From assembly GCF_032586155.1 (NCBI RefSeq), contig NZ_JAWHTC010000002.1, positions 620,001 through 684,000 of the forward strand: 64,000 bases of DNA, in the 5' to 3' direction. The position numbers and the translations under genes are program-made. This document shows, piece after piece, positions 62,332 to 64,000 of the stretch. The notes under the pieces were generated by a model. It was not told where the DNA came from, made no database searches, and worked only from the letters and a program-made list of their open reading frames with translations. Position 1 is the first letter of the stretch, and each line of letters starts with the position of its first letter. Source of the stretch: JAWHTC01 sp032586155 (GTDB lineage Bacteria; Pseudomonadota; Alphaproteobacteria; Rhodobacterales; Rhodobacteraceae).

Positions 62332-62787
62332 CTAAGTGGAGCCTCTTAATTCAAGAATTTCCTCGCTAGACAACAACCATTGCGAGATAGAGTCAAATAC
62401 CGCTTTTTCTTCAAGCCGTTGCGGCCCGCGAATGCTGCATTCCCAGATGATCGCCACTCTCCAGCCTAGCTCTTTCTGAAGCTCCAGGTTGTTTGAGTCC
62501 CGACTTCTGTTTGTCTCGATTTTGTGTCGCCAAGCTTCCCGGCGCGTCTCAGGAAGCTTGAACAAACGGCAGTCGTGACCATGAAAAAAGCAACTGCGAA
62601 CGTCGATCAAGGCATTGTATTTTGGGAGAACGATGTCAGGGGTTCCCGGGATACTCCGCTGATGAAGTCTGAACCGAAACCCTAACGCATGAAGTCCGCA
62701 TCGAATGAGTTTCTCGGGTTTGGTGTCTTTCGATCGGATCGCAGCCATATTCCGGCTACGTGTTTCCTTGTCATGAACGTCAGCCAG
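62332..62787 (-). CDS. vsr: Very short patch repair endonuclease Vsr
   Basis: 151 aa if translation starts at CTG 62787. The perfect AAGGAGG at 62794-62800 lies 6 nt upstream, and the family N-terminus ADVHDKETRSRNMAAIRSKDTKPE begins at that codon. No ATG or GTG gives the complete family start; the next ATG (M45 of the longer frame) would remove it. GTPDIVLPKYNALIDV holds the catalytic Asp and CFFHGHDC the His/Cys zinc segment. Vsr nicks T:G mismatches made by deamination of 5-methylcytosine. The CTG start overlaps the dcm stop by 8 bp. Confidence 0.9.
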   Translation of the reverse strand: MADVHDKETRSRNMAAIRSKDTKPEKLIRCGLHALGFRFRLHQRSIPGTPDIVLPKYNALIDVRSCFFHGHDCRLFKLPETRREAWRHKIETNRSRDSNNLELQKELGWRVAIIWECSIRGPQRLEEKAVFDSISQWLLSSEEILELRGST

Positions 62788-63820
62788 CCAAGGCCTCCTT
62801 CGCGTCAATGTTTGCCGCAATGTGTGGAGCCATAACTCGCGCGACTTCTTTGAAAACCGGGATTGCCACGCTGTTTCCAAACTGGCGGTAAGCCTGAGTA
62901 TCAGAAACCGGAATCACAAAATCGTCGCGGTAGCCCATCAGGCGCGCGCATTCGCGAGGAGTCAGGCGCCTTGGGTTTTCACCTTTTCCTTGTTCAATCA
63001 GGATCTCAGAGCCATCTTTGTGATACCGGGCAGAAAGAGTACGGGCTACATCGTTCGGTCCAAAGACACTGCATCCGAAACCATTACCTGCTTTCGCATG
63101 CTTTTCTTTGTAGTCCTGCAAATACTGCCAAAGATGGTCTGAAAGCGTGTACTTCGGGTTGACTGAACCGATATCACACAAGGTGTATGGGTCTTCTGGT
63201 TCCTCTGTCCCGTCTTCCGGGTGGAGAATGGTAGAGAGTTTAAACGAGCCTTTTTGCGGCAGTTCCAGACTTGAAAAGTCAAAGCCTGTATCATGCAGAA
63301 AGCCCACAAGAACGATCCTCTGGCGATGCTGCGGCAGGAAATGCTGTGCATCAATGATCTGCGACTTTACCGAGTAACCGAGTTCCTCAAGAGCGCCGAT
63401 GATGACCTTAAAGGTCTTACCCTTGTCGTGACTGCGGAGATTTTTGACGTTCTCCAGCATGAAAGCTTCAGGGCGATGGTGTTTGAGTATTCTCACGACA
63501 TCGAAAAAGAGCGTCCCTTGCGTCTCATCCAAGAAGCCATGCGCACGCCCCAGAGCGTTCTTTTTCGACACACCGGCGAGGCTGAAGGGCTGGCAGGGGA
63601 AGCCAGCACAAAGAACGTTGTGTTCTGGAACGTCAACTGCATCGATGCACTGAATGTCGCCGTCGATTGGCCGGTTGTCTTTGTAGTTTGCCTCATAGGT
63701 CTGCCGCGCAAACTTGTCCCATTCAGAGGTAAACACGCAATGTCCGCCAATGCGCTCCATTGCCTGCCGAAGGCCACCAATGCCAGCAAACAGATCAATG
63801 AATGTGAAACCTCGGGGCAT
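62780..63820 (-). CDS. dcm: DNA (cytosine-5) methyltransferase
   Basis: 346 aa from ATG 63820 (GAGGAAG 6 nt upstream; an earlier start at 63844 is weaker). Motif I is FTFIDLFAGIGGLRQAM, motif IV CAGFPCQPFSLAG (catalytic Cys at about 74), motif VI FMLENVKNL and motif VIII QHRQRIVLVG. Motif X, RLMGYRDDFVIPVSDTQAYRQFGNSV, is near the C-terminus. It should protect host DNA from the coupled MORC/SNF2/HNH system. The target sequence is not predictable; EcoRII-like proteins read CCWGG. Confidence 0.96.
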   Translation of the reverse strand: MPRGFTFIDLFAGIGGLRQAMERIGGHCVFTSEWDKFARQTYEANYKDNRPIDGDIQCIDAVDVPEHNVLCAGFPCQPFSLAGVSKKNALGRAHGFLDETQGTLFFDVVRILKHHRPEAFMLENVKNLRSHDKGKTFKVIIGALEELGYSVKSQIIDAQHFLPQHRQRIVLVGFLHDTGFDFSSLELPQKGSFKLSTILHPEDGTEEPEDPYTLCDIGSVNPKYTLSDHLWQYLQDYKEKHAKAGNGFGCSVFGPNDVARTLSARYHKDGSEILIEQGKGENPRRLTPRECARLMGYRDDFVIPVSDTQAYRQFGNSVAIPVFKEVARVMAPHIAANIDAKEALAG

Positions 63821-63961
63821 TTGCTCTTCCTCGCTTGGGCACACCGTATATCGACAGCCTTGCTCGGTCCAGGCAGAAGTGCTCGAGGAGTGCAGGGAAG
63901 GCTTAGCACAACAGCGGGCCCTATCAGTCTGTGCGCTTTTCTCTTAACATTCAGTCAACGA

Positions 63962-63989
63962 CTGCTTGGTGCAAATTTGGTGCAAATCT
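63962..63989 (+). repeat. Right terminal tandem repeat (probable integrase arm sites)
   Basis: Two adjacent perfect TTGGTGCAAAT units (63966-63987) in a 28-bp block that equals 42387-42414 except for one base. The orientation is the same as on the left. By analogy with the left end, the attachment core and a copy of the tRNA-Lys 3' end should lie within about 100 bp after the window. Confidence 0.75.
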
Positions 63990-64000
63990 TCTCTGCAAAC

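Larger units (their letters stand above)
42322..64000. mobile_element. tRNA-Lys-associated integrative island (left part; right end beyond window)
   Basis: Directly 3' of tRNA-Lys the sequence becomes AT-richer and changes to an integrase, excisionase-like and VapE-type replication genes, followed by defence-like cargo. A tandem-repeat block beside the integrase (42387-42414) recurs at 63962-63989, so the element is at least 21.6 kb and probably ends shortly after 64,000. No conjugation, relaxase, capsid or terminase gene is recognisable; the gene order int-xis-primase resembles phage satellites and P4-like islands. Confidence 0.85.

Noticed and set aside
42322..64000. CRISPR array in the island
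   Set aside because: No set of regularly spaced 24-40-bp direct repeats seen; the GTGCAA palindromes are too far apart.

Overview
The window looks like chromosomal DNA of an alphaproteobacterium of the Rhodobacteraceae (Roseobacter group). The left two thirds are GC-rich and densely packed. They carry family-typical genes: an alphaproteobacterial smc, CobN-type (aerobic) cobaltochelatase, polA, a short dnaX, three-component TRAP transport, a stand-alone zf-CHCC protein of the NDUFS6 type, dapF-mtaB and tRNA-Lys. The assignment rests on protein families and composition, not on a database search.

Layout of the core part (1-42,321). First come the tail of an OmpA-like gene and a LysR regulator beside a 2,4-dienoyl-CoA reductase/TMADH-type flavoenzyme. 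Next are smc and, divergent from it, a cobalt/cobalamin cluster (cobW, GNAT, cobN, small phosphatase-like protein). These are followed by a divergent sulfotransferase/branching glycosyltransferase pair, a DUF1203 protein, a zinc-finger protein, an HMA-CDF metal exporter and polA. A 32-codon CheY stump, a Kef-type antiporter, dnaX, a zinc metallopeptidase and a CX5R phosphatase come next. Then there is a TRAP operon whose large permease carries a long charged C-terminal extension. A LysR gene then leads a five-gene catabolic operon (HyuA, HyuB, FAD oxidoreductase, HpcH/HpaI aldolase, uronate-dehydrogenase-like). The block ends with GST, PaiB-like, mtaB, dapF and tRNA-Lys(UUU).

Island (42,322 to beyond 64,000). 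Immediately 3' of tRNA-Lys the composition becomes AT-richer and gene content becomes accessory. A tyrosine integrase, a small unknown gene, an excisionase-like HTH protein and a VapE-type primase/helicase form a satellite-like integration and replication module. It has paired TGGGTA/TACCCA operators and a small iteron-like cluster. A 28-bp tandem-repeat block next to the integrase is repeated with one mismatch at 63,962-63,989, so the right attachment site probably lies just past the window. No conjugation or capsid genes are visible.

Island cargo, left to right, is an orphan M41 (FtsH-like) protease domain and a three-gene signalling module. That module is a Pnkp-type metallophosphatase, a GAF/histidine-kinase-like protein and a receiver domain fused to an aminoglycoside-phosphotransferase-like kinase. 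Then come a RarA/MgsA C-domain-like protein with a second tyrosine recombinase, an IS3 stump, an ion-channel-like protein and an unknown protein paired with a DUF4062/TIR-like protein. Last is a translationally coupled restriction system of the MutL/MORC type (Dcm, Vsr, GHKL ATPase, HNH, SNF2 helicase, EcoRII-N-like DNA reader).

The most interesting signals are the receiver-kinase signalling module, which has the layout of an anti-phage phosphorelay (Detocs-like) with a different effector, and a 16-bp palindrome GTGCAA-N4-TTGCAC. The palindrome occurs three times exactly and once nearly so. Three of the four copies lie in the gaps between cargo modules, and its half-site is the same as the unit of the terminal repeats.
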